From a bacterium (GTDB lineage Bacteria > Desulfobacterota > DSWW01), in NCBI GenBank assembly GCA_030609865.1, contig JAUWSZ010000180.1, forward strand, positions 1 through 6,032: 6,032 nt of DNA, given 5' to 3'. Numbering within the stretch: the first letter of the stretch is position 1; each line of letters starts with the position of its first letter. Made by a program: the position numbers and the translations under genes. The notes under the pieces were generated by a model that was not told where the DNA came from, made no database searches, and worked only from the letters and a program-made list of their open reading frames with translations. Shown piece after piece: positions 1 through 5,872 of this stretch.

Positions 1-1507
1 CCACCCCGGGGGCCCAGTAGTCCGCCAGAGGAATGAGTGTGGCCCGGTCGATGGCACAGATGCAGGCGAGTCGGTTCACGTCGTGCTTCTCTTGAACGTG
101 ACGGAGAGCGTTCCCCCTCGGGAAGCCTCCACGCATCCGCATCTCCATGTTTTCGTCCGTACCCAGCCCCGCGCCACCTGCACAACAGTAGGTCTGTTCG
201 CGGATCGTATTCTCCGGCATTTCGTAGAAATGATTGCACACGCTCTTGAGAACATGACGCGGCTCCTCCAGAATCCCCATCGCCCGCGAGGGGTTGCAGG
301 AATCATGGAAGGTCACGCGGAGCCTGTCGTTACGGCTCGGGTCGAGCTTCACCTTGTTGTGCTTCATCAAATCGGCCGTGAACTCAGCGATGTGAACCAT
401 CTTCGTGCTCTTCGCGTTCTCGAACTTCGTGCCCGTAATCGGAGAGACCGGCTCCTCGAGGAAGTCTGCAGGGCCATTCATGGTGTCCATGTACTGATTC
501 ACGACACGCCACATGTGTCCGCATTCGCCTCCGAGGATCCACTTCACGCCCAGGCGCTTCGCTTCCAAGTAGATTTTTGCGTTCAGCCTCTTGATCAGCT
601 CATGAGAGTTGAAGAGCCCGAAGTTACCCCCCTCCGAAGCGTAAGCACTCCATGTGTAATTGAGGCCGAGTTCGTGAAAGAGCATCAAGTAGCCCATCAG
701 CGTGAACGTCCCGGGGTCCGCAAAGTAGTCGCCCGAGGGCACGACAAAGAGGATGTCGGTCCCCTTCTTGTTGATCGGCAGGTCCACCTTGATCCCGGTG
801 ATGTCCTCGATCTCGTCCTGGAAGAATTCGAGCGAGTCCTTGAAGGTGTGGGGCTGAATCCCCAGGTGATTCCCCGTCCGGTAACAATTGGCGACCGGTT
901 CCATGGCCCAGTTGATGCTGCAGCCGATGAGATTCAGGAGCTCTCGCGCCATCATCGTGATCTCCGCCGTGTCGATCCCATAGGGGCAGAAAACCGAACA
1001 GCGGCGGCATTCGGTGCACTGATAGAAATAGTAGAACCACTCCTTCAGAACCTCTTCCGTAAGCTCTCTGCCGCCCCCCAGTTTGCCCAGGATCTTCCCG
1101 ACGGCGGTGAAATCGTTCCGGTAGACCGACCGAATCAGCTCTGCCCTGAGCACGGGCATATTCTTAGGGTCCCCGGAACCGATGAAGAAGTGGCACTTGT
1201 CCGCGCACGCACCGCACCGGACGCAGATGTCCATGAAGAGCTGAAAGGAGCGGTACTTGCTCAGCCGGTCCTTCATCCCGTCGAGGACGGTCTCCTTCCA
1301 ATCCTCCGGCAGCTTCCAGTCCTTATCGTTTGGCTGCCACTCCCTCGGGTTCGGTAACCCAAGGTACTCGAGGTTCTTGGGGGCGGTGCTGTAGCAATAC
1401 GTGCCCTACCGGAATGCCACAGAAGGATCCTTCCAATCCTTCTTGGGCGGATCGTAGTCGAACTCCAGTAGTTCCTCGGGCTTGATATCCAGTTCGTCTG
1501 TTGACAT
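1..1507 (-). CDS. dsrK: DsrK, Fe-S catalytic subunit of DsrMKJOP; 3' end outside window; in-frame TAG at codon 34
   Basis: DsrK is the cytoplasmic, HdrD-like subunit of the DsrMKJOP complex and is thought to reduce the DsrC trisulfide. Seen in translation: two ferredoxin-type CX2CX2CX3C motifs (Cys95/98/101/105 and Cys164/167/170/174) for two [4Fe-4S] clusters, then a cysteine-rich CCG-type region with Cys329 in GGECGHMW and the set Cys404-X36-Cys441-Cys442-X39-Cys482-X-Cys484, which would bind the non-cubane catalytic cluster. About 502 codons are present; family members are longer, so I estimate some 35-40 C-terminal residues lie off the left edge. The ATG at 1507 follows the dsrM stop by 4 nt, with a purine-rich AAGGGG/AGGAAG stretch at the junction, so translation is probably coupled. 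Codon 34 is TAG, yet the frame continues without any shift and both flanks read as DsrK (DPSVAFR before, GTYCY...NLEYLGLPNPREW after). It may be a broken gene, a recoded codon or a base error; residue numbers count TAG as 34. Identity is very secure, intactness is not. Confidence 0.93.
1406..1408 (-). other. In-frame amber codon within dsrK (codon 34)
   Basis: Reading dsrK from the ATG at 1507, codon 34 is TAG. The frame is the same before and after, so this is a point change and not an indel. From memory, DsrK homologues usually carry Glu or Pro here (FREGTYCY or FKPGIWCY type); GAG to TAG needs one substitution. The next in-frame ATG is codon 78 (1276), just before the first Fe-S motif. An AAGGAG stretch lies 15 nt upstream of it, long for a ribosome binding site. 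No in-frame GTG lies between the TAG and codon 78. Confidence 0.95.
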
Positions 1508-1511
1508 CTTC

Positions 1512-2522
1512 CTACCCCTTGTCCAGTGGAATGCCGGCCGCTACGATTTTATCCCTGTACTCCTCTTCCCATTCTTCGTAGGTATGCACCTCCACAGGAT
1601 AGTTCCAGGGATTGACGTGCCTGCGCGCGCGGTTGTCGTTTGACATATTTCGGGTCGGGCTGAGGAAGACCCCGGCCATATGCATCAGCTTGCTGAAGGG
1701 AAAGTAGGCCACCAGCACGCTGACGAGGAACAGATGTATGTAAAAGAGCGAGCCGATCCCATCCGGAACGACAGGATGAAAACCGATCAGCCCCATGGTC
1801 AGCTCCTTGGCCTTCACGACATCCACCTTAAAGAAATAGCGCATCAGGATCCCGGAAATCGCTACGCCCAGCAGCAGGAAGAGAGGGAAATAGTCGGCGG
1901 GCAAAGAGATGTAGCGAACCTGCGGGTTTGTGAACCTTCGAAGAAGGAGATACCCCAGGGCCGCAACGAAAATGAGGCCTGTCATGTATACCACCGGCGC
2001 ACCCACCTGGAAGAACCCGTCCAGGACTTGCACCAAGGGCACGAAGAACACGACCGGCTCGGTGAAGAACCGGAAGTGCCGCAACAGGATCACGAGAAGA
2101 CAGTAGTGGAAAGCAATTGCGCCCAGCCAGAGAAGGAAGTTCGCGCTGTACACGATTCGTTTTCCCCCGGGCGATTTCTCAGCACTCGCCAGAGAAATGC
2201 TCGTGTTCCGGAAGAGCGAACGAAACAAGAGAACTTCCAGCGCCATTCTCAGGGCCGTCTGAAGGCCATTCGAGGGGCTTTCGAGAGGGCTGGACTTGAT
2301 CCAGGGGAGCGATTTCTGCTGGCCGCACGTCGTCGTGATCCGGAAGGGAACCGGAACCGTGGCCCATTTCAACACCCGATACACAATCCCGATGAGGAAC
2401 ACCGAGACCACCGCGTACGGGACAATCACCCCGAACACAACGTTGAGACCTGCCGCCGACACGCCCAGGAAGACGATCAGCACGAGGCCGACGACCGCGA
2501 AGAGAGCATACAAGGCATTCAT
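1512..2522 (-). CDS. dsrM: DsrM, membrane haem b subunit of DsrMKJOP (NarI-like)
   Basis: DsrM is the NarI-like cytochrome b subunit of DsrMKJOP. It takes electrons from menaquinol in the cytoplasmic membrane and passes them to DsrK. The 336-residue product has about six hydrophobic segments (roughly 3-25, 28-50, 127-148, 176-194, 211-231 and 258-277). Histidines in or next to the membrane segments (His139, His149, His263, His281) are candidates for haem b ligands. The loop after the second segment has TTTCGQQKSLPWIK (63-76), which I recall as typical of sulfate-reducer DsrM. The C-terminus is hydrophilic and cytoplasmic. The ATG at 2522 has GAGGTG 7 nt upstream. The gene ends in TAG, 4 nt before the dsrK ATG, which supports one transcript and tight stoichiometry with DsrK. 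That TAG is also evidence that amber is a working stop in this genome. Nothing looks broken. Confidence 0.95.
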   Translation of the reverse strand: MNALYALFAVVGLVLIVFLGVSAAGLNVVFGVIVPYAVVSVFLIGIVYRVLKWATVPVPFRITTTCGQQKSLPWIKSSPLESPSNGLQTALRMALEVLLFRSLFRNTSISLASAEKSPGGKRIVYSANFLLWLGAIAFHYCLLVILLRHFRFFTEPVVFFVPLVQVLDGFFQVGAPVVYMTGLIFVAALGYLLLRRFTNPQVRYISLPADYFPLFLLLGVAISGILMRYFFKVDVVKAKELTMGLIGFHPVVPDGIGSLFYIHLFLVSVLVAYFPFSKLMHMAGVFLSPTRNMSNDNRARRHVNPWNYPVEVHTYEEWEEEYRDKIVAAGIPLDKG

Positions 2523-2568
2523 CTACCGACACCTCACTTAGGATGAATACGGATTTTCCAAGACTTCC

Positions 2569-3126
2569 TTAGTCCGAATCCCTTGAGAGGGCTTCCTCCT
2601 TTTCCATCTTTTTTCCGACGGCACGATTCGATCTTTCCAACATCCTGAAAGCAGCATCTCGCTGCCTTTTCATTTCGCCGGCCCTGAGTTCGTAGATTTC
2701 CTCTCTGCACCCCACGTACACATCGAAGGCACGAAGCGCCAACGCGTCTACACGAGACTCGAGGAGCAGCAGCTGGTCGTGGAGATGATTCTCCCGAATC
2801 TCCTTGCCCAGCACTTCCCGGATGACCGTTTTCAGGGAAAAAACAAAGGCGAGCGCTTGAGACGGAGAAAAATCCTGCACCGACCGGATCCGAATCACCT
2901 TGTCCAGGAAGTCGTTGAGCGCCTCAGGGCTCTCGTCGTCCTTCAGAATCTCGTCATAGACGCCTTCTATCCCCTGAAGAATCGTGTTTCTTACCGGATT
3001 GGCGAAAGGATCCTTTTCCTTCCTCAAAAATTTCGACGTATCCTCCGGATACGACTCGAGGATCAGCACGAACCATTTTTTGACGATGCTGGACCTCTTA
3101 CGGGACAACAAATCTCGCAACATCAC
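2569..3126 (-). CDS. RsbRD N-terminal domain protein in the dsr cluster
   Basis: This 185-residue soluble, mostly helical protein resembles the RsbRD N-terminal domain family, the globin-like sensory domain found at the N-terminus of RsbR-type stressosome proteins. Supporting features are the start MLRDLLSRKRSSIVKKWFVLIL and the motif around SKFLRKEKDPFANPVRNTI (31-49). The domain fills nearly the whole protein. No STAS domain follows, only a charged, lysine/glutamate-rich helical tail (about 150-185). Such genes sit next to dsrMKJOP in several sulfate reducers as I recall them, but no function is established. It may sense redox or sulfur state or help assemble the complex; this is inference. 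The start is either GTG at 3126 or the adjacent ATG at 3123. AGGAAG lies 11 nt before the GTG and 14 nt before the ATG, so GTG is slightly favoured. The stop is TAA, 46 nt before dsrM. Confidence 0.8.
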   Translation of the reverse strand: MMLRDLLSRKRSSIVKKWFVLILESYPEDTSKFLRKEKDPFANPVRNTILQGIEGVYDEILKDDESPEALNDFLDKVIRIRSVQDFSPSQALAFVFSLKTVIREVLGKEIRENHLHDQLLLLESRVDALALRAFDVYVGCREEIYELRAGEMKRQRDAAFRMLERSNRAVGKKMEKEEALSRDSD

Positions 3127-3172
3127 GGATCCGACGACTTCCTTTCTGCCACGTGAGCAAAGAATGAGCCGA

Positions 3173-3265
3173 CCACCGGAAGAGCCGGTGGGTTGAGGCA
3201 GGCCCTTAGAAGGGGCCGTCTGGAAACGGAAGAGCCTTGTAAGTTCTCACCGGCGAAAGCCGGTG
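3173..3265 (-). repeat. Group of small hairpins between dsrC and the RsbRD-N gene
   Basis: Three stem-loops lie in the 153-bp gap downstream of dsrC. The first is 3173-3191, with perfect 7-bp arms CCACCGG/CCGGTGG and a 5-nt loop. The second is 3201-3217, a 7-bp stem with one G-T pair and a 3-nt loop. The third is 3248-3265, with perfect 7-bp arms CACCGGC/GCCGGTG and a 4-nt loop (GAAA on plus, TTTC on minus). None is followed by a T-run on the minus strand, so they are not typical intrinsic terminators. They could protect the 3' end of a dsrC transcript or attenuate read-through into dsrMK, which would suit the usual excess of DsrC over the membrane complex. The third stem looks like a REP-type palindrome. 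Confidence 0.7.
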
Positions 3266-3310
3266 GATTTAGGCCGGAATTAGACGCACCCGGTGGGTTT
3301 GGGCAGACCC
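3185..3310 (-). repeat. Imperfect direct repeat of the dsrC 3' end
   Basis: The segment 3290-3310, which encodes the GLPKPTG part of the DsrC C-terminal arm, is repeated at 3185-3205 with 18 of 21 bases identical and 105 bp between copies. A shorter third match to its CCACCGG core is at 3260-3266. The downstream copy is outside any convincing gene. It may be the remnant of a small tandem duplication of the dsrC end, or the dsrC tail and the intergenic repeats may simply share a REP-like core. Confidence 0.6.
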
Positions 3311-3597
3311 GCCACCTTGCATGCACCCTTTGCAGGGCCGGAAGGGAACATCTCATAGATGTACTTGAGCTTGAAGCCGCACTCCTTGCAAAGCTTCCGG
3401 ACCATAGGGGCGATACCGAACTTCTGGTAGTAGTCACGAATGTAGTTCACCAGCTTCCAGTGATCGTCGCCCATCGCCTCGACACCTTCGGTCTTGGCCA
3501 GGTCAATGGCAACCTCTTCGGTCCACTCATCCGGTGTCTGAATGAATCCGTCCTCGTCCACTTCAACTTGTTTTCCGCCTAGCTCTTGCGTTGGCAT
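3280..3597 (-). CDS. dsrC: DsrC, sulfur-carrier protein of dissimilatory sulfite reduction
   Basis: DsrC is the small cytoplasmic protein that DsrAB loads with sulfite-derived sulfur, forming a trisulfide between its two C-terminal-arm cysteines; DsrMKJOP then reduces it. The product has 105 residues, the usual length. The arm reads CKVAGLPKPTGCV, giving Cys93 and the penultimate Cys104, the same spacing and numbering as the well-studied sulfate-reducer DsrC. Two further cysteines (Cys70 and Cys73, in KLCKECG) are present, as in some homologues. The middle MGDDHWKLVNYIRDYYQKFGIAPMVRKL is the TusE/DsrC family core. I chose the ATG at 3597 because an ideal AGGAGG lies 8 nt upstream. The in-frame GTG at 3606 overlaps that ribosome binding site and is unlikely to be the start. 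The gene follows dsrN by 57 nt and is followed by the hairpin group, so its transcript may be processed or stabilised separately. Confidence 0.97.
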   Translation of the reverse strand: MPTQELGGKQVEVDEDGFIQTPDEWTEEVAIDLAKTEGVEAMGDDHWKLVNYIRDYYQKFGIAPMVRKLCKECGFKLKYIYEMFPSGPAKGACKVAGLPKPTGCV

Positions 3598-3605
3598 TTC
3601 TTTCA

Positions 3606-3611
3606 CCTCCT
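3606..3611 (-). promoter_or_regulatory. Shine-Dalgarno site that fixes the dsrC start
   Basis: AGGAGG on the minus strand, 8 nt before the ATG at 3597. It is the strongest ribosome binding site among the minus-strand genes here, in keeping with the high expression expected of DsrC. It overlaps the in-frame GTG at 3604-3606 and so rules that codon out as the likely start. Confidence 0.85.
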
Positions 3612-3654
3612 GCGCGATAAGGTTTTGCCTGTTTACGAAAAATATTCCTCGCCT

Positions 3655-5067
3655 CTATGAACCAGCAGCCCCCGTGGCTGCTCGTGTCAGGAAAGAATCC
3701 GCCCAGTGAGATTCCCCCAGGGCGTGGAGATGGGAGAACGTTGCATAGGCGTTCTTATAGCAAAGGCCTTCCCTGAACCCGTCAAACCCGTATCCCCGCT
3801 CCACCCGGCATGCAAACCGTACCGCATCCTCCTCCCAATCATGCATCCCGGCGTAATGGAATTCGTGCCCCTTCAAACGCGTCCCTTTCGGAAAAAGGGG
3901 ATTCTCTTTTTCGACCTTGAGCAAGGTGTACCCATGCCCCTGGGGCTTCTCGTGAAACCGGTAGACAATCGGAAAAACATTGACGAGCGGGTAGAGGTTC
4001 CCCCGCCATTCCAGGCCCTTGCCAAGGTAGATGGCTCCACCGCATTCCGCGTACACCGGAAGCCCGCTCTCGACCGCTTCGTGGAGCGATCTCTTGAAGG
4101 ATAGGTTTTCCGAAAGCTCCTTCGCCTGCGTCTCCGGAAACCCTCCCCCGATGTACAACGCATCGAGGTCCGGCAGAACCGGGTCTCGGGATGCTTCGAC
4201 CTCGACGACTTCCGCGCCCCTGTCCCGCAGGGCCTCGATGTTCTCGGGATAGTAGAAATGAAAGGCCTTGTCCCTCACCACCCCAACCCGAATCCCTGAG
4301 AACCGAGGGGCACTTACCGAAGCGAGCTCCCGCGCTTCGTCCCCTTCGGAACCCCGTGTCGGCAATGCCGCACAATGTTTCTCCGCAACATCCCAAACGG
4401 AGTCGATGTTCACATGGGCCTGGATCAAGCGCTCGATCGTATCGAGTGTCTCCTCGACAGCTCCATGTTCCTGGGCGGGAAACAGGCCGAGATGCCGCTC
4501 GTGGAGCTGTATCTCCTTTTCCCGTGGGATGGCTCCAAGCACGGGGATGTCGCAGTATTTCTCGATGCTCTTCCGCACGATGTTCTCGTGGCGGGGCGTG
4601 CTGACCTGGTTCAGAATCACCCCTTGTATCGTCCCTTCCTCGTCCAGGACCTGGCAACCTTTGAGCAGGGCGGCCACAGTACGGGTCGACTTCGTGCAAT
4701 CCACTACGAGAAAAACAGAGAGCCCCAGGAGCTTCGCCAGCACAGCCGAGCTGTGTTGACCCTCCACATCGACCCCATCGAACAGGCCGCGGTTTCCCTC
4801 AACCACGGCAATATCGGTTCCTCCCGTCCTTGCCTCGAAGGATCGAAGGACACCTTCTTCCCCCATCAGGTAGGTATCCAGGTTGTAGCAAGGAACCGAT
4901 GCCGCAGAAGAGAGCCACGCCGCATCGATGTAGTCCGGGCCTTTCTTGAAAACCGAAAGGCGCTTTCCCTTCGATCGCCACGACGCAAGAAGGCCCAGGC
5001 TGACCAGGGTCTTGCCTGCTCCACCTCGGAACGCCCCGATTAGGATACGCGGAAGCTGACTCTGCAT
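3655..5067 (-). CDS. dsrN: DsrN, CbiA/CobB-family glutamine amidotransferase (sirohaem amide synthase)
   Basis: This 470-residue protein belongs to the cobyrinic acid a,c-diamide synthase (CbiA/CobB) family. In the dsr setting it is expected to be DsrN, which amidates sirohaem to the sirohaem amide of DsrAB, using ATP and glutamine in the cytoplasm. The N-terminal ATP-binding domain has a P-loop (GAFRGGAGKT, 11-20), KGPDYIDAAW (42-51) and VVEGNRGLFDG (88-98). The C-terminal class I glutaminase-like domain has YIGGGFPE (305-312), VYAECGGAIYLG (338-349) with the likely nucleophile Cys342, GHEFHYAG (400-407) and the catalytic histidine region FSHLH (444-448). Length is normal for the family and no key motif is missing. 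The ATG at 5067 has only a weak purine stretch (GAAGA) next to it; the P-loop begins at residue 11, so no longer start is needed. The alternative is a true cobalamin-pathway CbiA, but no other cobalamin gene is present and dsrC follows by 57 nt, which favours DsrN. It ends in TAG. Confidence 0.9.
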   Translation of the reverse strand: MQSQLPRILIGAFRGGAGKTLVSLGLLASWRSKGKRLSVFKKGPDYIDAAWLSSAASVPCYNLDTYLMGEEGVLRSFEARTGGTDIAVVEGNRGLFDGVDVEGQHSSAVLAKLLGLSVFLVVDCTKSTRTVAALLKGCQVLDEEGTIQGVILNQVSTPRHENIVRKSIEKYCDIPVLGAIPREKEIQLHERHLGLFPAQEHGAVEETLDTIERLIQAHVNIDSVWDVAEKHCAALPTRGSEGDEARELASVSAPRFSGIRVGVVRDKAFHFYYPENIEALRDRGAEVVEVEASRDPVLPDLDALYIGGGFPETQAKELSENLSFKRSLHEAVESGLPVYAECGGAIYLGKGLEWRGNLYPLVNVFPIVYRFHEKPQGHGYTLLKVEKENPLFPKGTRLKGHEFHYAGMHDWEEDAVRFACRVERGYGFDGFREGLCYKNAYATFSHLHALGESHWADSFLTRAATGAAGS

Positions 5068-5272
5068 TCTTCGGAACCGGAGAATCTTAAAGTCGTTATC
5101 TATCGGGCTACCAACGGGAGGGAACTCAACTTCTCTTCCGTACCAGTCAGGTCTCGATCGTTTTGACGACCGTTCGTGCAGAGGAATCGCCGTCAGTCAG
5201 GCGGCTTCTCGTTACGAACGTTACTCAAAGCGGACCCAGCTAGAACACTGCCCTCGTTGACCATTCTACTAT

Positions 5273-5290
5273 TGAATGATGATTCATTCA
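5273..5290. promoter_or_regulatory. 18-bp palindrome, candidate TetR/FadR-type operator
   Basis: TGAATGA and TCATTCA form perfect 7-bp arms around a 4-nt centre (TGAT). The arms and spacing match the operator I recall for Bacillus FadR/YsiA and related TetR-family regulators of acyl-CoA metabolism (TGAATGA-N4-TCATTCA). It lies about 15 bp downstream of the candidate -10 of the minus-strand promoter, where a repressor would block initiation of dsrN-dsrC transcription. The palindrome is seen directly; the protein that binds it is inference. Confidence 0.6.
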
Positions 5291-5304
5291 TTTACAATCG
5301 TCCT

Positions 5305-5333
5305 TTTTAACACATCCTTTCGGCGCATGTCAA
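5305..5333 (-). promoter_or_regulatory. Candidate sigma-70 promoter for the dsrN-dsrC operon
   Basis: On the minus strand, a perfect -35 TTGACA (5328-5333) is followed by a 17-bp spacer and TTAAAA (5305-5310), a poor -10 with three of six consensus bases. Initiation near 5298 would give a leader of about 230 nt before dsrN. A weak -10 fits a promoter that needs an activator. Confidence 0.4.
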
Positions 5334-5384
5334 CAACACGGGGAGAACGCCGGAACGCAAATGCACGGAATCCAGAGGCTTCTT

Positions 5385-5413
5385 TTGACTCTCATCAAAC
5401 ACTTTGCTAAGCT
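5385..5413 (+). promoter_or_regulatory. Candidate sigma-70 promoter for the zinc-finger gene
   Basis: TTGACT (5385-5390), a 17-bp spacer and TAAGCT (5408-5413). The in-frame ATG at 5414 directly abuts the -10, so it cannot be the start of a gene expressed from this promoter. This supports the start at 5480. Confidence 0.4.
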
Positions 5414-5427
5414 ATGAATTTCACAGC

Positions 5428-5455
5428 AAAAAAAAGACCCTGCAGGTCTGCGGGG
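5428..5455. terminator. A8 tract and stem-loop: leader hairpin on plus, terminator-like on minus
   Basis: On the plus strand, eight A residues (5428-5435) precede a 7-bp stem (CCCTGCA 5438-5444, TGCGGGG 5449-5455, one T-G pair) with a GGTC loop. It lies 11 nt upstream of the zinc-finger gene's ribosome binding site. Read on the minus strand it is a GC-rich stem (with one C-A mismatch) followed by TCTTTTTTTT, the form of an intrinsic terminator. It could stop transcription entering the dsr promoter region from the right, or act as a leader structure for the plus gene. Confidence 0.4.
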
Positions 5456-5463
5456 GTTAAAAC

Positions 5464-5470
5464 AAAGGAG
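5464..5470 (+). promoter_or_regulatory. Shine-Dalgarno site that fixes the zinc-finger gene start
   Basis: AAAGGAG, 9 nt before the ATG at 5480. No comparable site precedes the upstream in-frame ATG at 5414. Confidence 0.75.
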
Positions 5471-5479
5471 ACCGAATCG

Positions 5480-5743
5480 ATGAGTGAGAAGGAATATGTG
5501 TGTCCCCACTGCAGCCGGAAGATGCGGAAATGGCAGTCCCCGGACGACTCGAACTGGGGTGGGGAAATAAAATATGTTTGTTTCTACGACGAATGCCCAT
5601 ACTACATCCGTGGCTGGGCCTGGATGAACGATCAGTATGGAACTCGATCTTCCTACCGGCACAGCGTCAATCCGGATACCGGGGGTTCCGGCCCCCTCCC
5701 GGTCGCATCGGCTGATCATATGAAGCCAGGCATCGTGGACTAG
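5480..5743 (+). CDS. Ogr/Delta-like zinc-finger protein, 87 residues
   Basis: This small protein has one zinc-binding motif, Cys8-X2-Cys11-X22-Cys34-X4-Cys39. The spacing is identical to that of the P2-phage Ogr/Delta transcription activators. The motif is followed by an aromatic stretch (YYIRGWAWM, 41-49) and a tail with SYRHSVNPDTGGSGPLPV (58-75). I recall similar stand-alone proteins of 80-90 residues across Desulfobacterota, with no phage genes nearby; none are seen here either. By analogy it may bind DNA or RNA polymerase, but no target is known. The start at 5480 is chosen for its good ribosome binding site and because Cys8 then lies near the N-terminus; the upstream ATG at 5414 abuts a candidate -10. 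It is divergent from the dsrN-dsrC operon, so it could be a local regulator (inference). Its TAG stop lies inside the terminal repeat of the palindromic element downstream, so the last residues may have been altered by that insertion. Confidence 0.8.
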   Translation: MSEKEYVCPHCSRKMRKWQSPDDSNWGGEIKYVCFYDECPYYIRGWAWMNDQYGTRSSYRHSVNPDTGGSGPLPVASADHMKPGIVD

Positions 5744-5872
5744 GAGGCTGCCGAGAAACGGCCATCTGCTGCGTTGCACTCATCCTTCGTCACTCGGTGG
5801 ACTTCAATGTCCAACCTCGTTCCTCAGGATTTCGTGCGCCTTGCATATGACCATTTCTCGATAGCCTCCTAG
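5740..5872. mobile_element. 133-bp palindromic MITE-like element
   Basis: Terminal inverted repeats are at 5740-5769 and 5843-5872, with 25 of 30 positions matching; the outer 10 bp (CTAGGAGGCT) are perfect. The interior adds a small hairpin (TGGAC/GTCCA around 5798-5813), so the whole unit can fold into a long imperfect stem. There is no coding capacity. Interior phrases such as CTGCGTTGC, ACTCATCCTTCGTCACT and CGCCTTGCATATG resemble a dispersed palindromic repeat I recall from Desulfobacterota genomes. It directly adjoins the zinc-finger gene and could also act as that gene's 3' stem-loop. Confidence 0.65.

Noticed and set aside
83..1357. A 424-codon open frame on the plus strand opposite dsrK
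   Set aside because: The opposite strand encodes unmistakable DsrK with all Fe-S motifs. The plus-strand product has no recognisable domain and arises from the codon bias of dsrK.
1406..1408. Genome-wide reassignment of TAG to sense
   Set aside because: Three intact genes here (dsrM, dsrN and the zinc-finger gene) end in TAG at expected lengths, and the dsrM TAG lies just before the dsrK start, so general reassignment is unlikely.
1680..2546. A 288-codon open frame on the plus strand opposite dsrM
   Set aside because: Its low-complexity, His/Glu/Arg-rich product is the usual mirror of a membrane protein gene; DsrM on the other strand is clear.
3123..3437. A 104-codon minus-strand frame with NPPA-type repeats across the dsrC 3' end
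   Set aside because: It overlaps dsrC out of frame, and its repeated NPPA motifs are just translations of the intergenic hairpin repeats.
3598..3606. An upstream GTG start for dsrC, adding three residues
   Set aside because: The GTG overlaps the AGGAGG ribosome binding site. The ATG at 3597 is well spaced from it and gives the canonical 105 residues with Cys93 and Cys104.
4375..5043. A 222-codon open frame on the plus strand opposite dsrN
   Set aside because: Shadow of the CbiA-family gene, whose motifs are all on the minus strand; no ribosome binding site or domain is evident.
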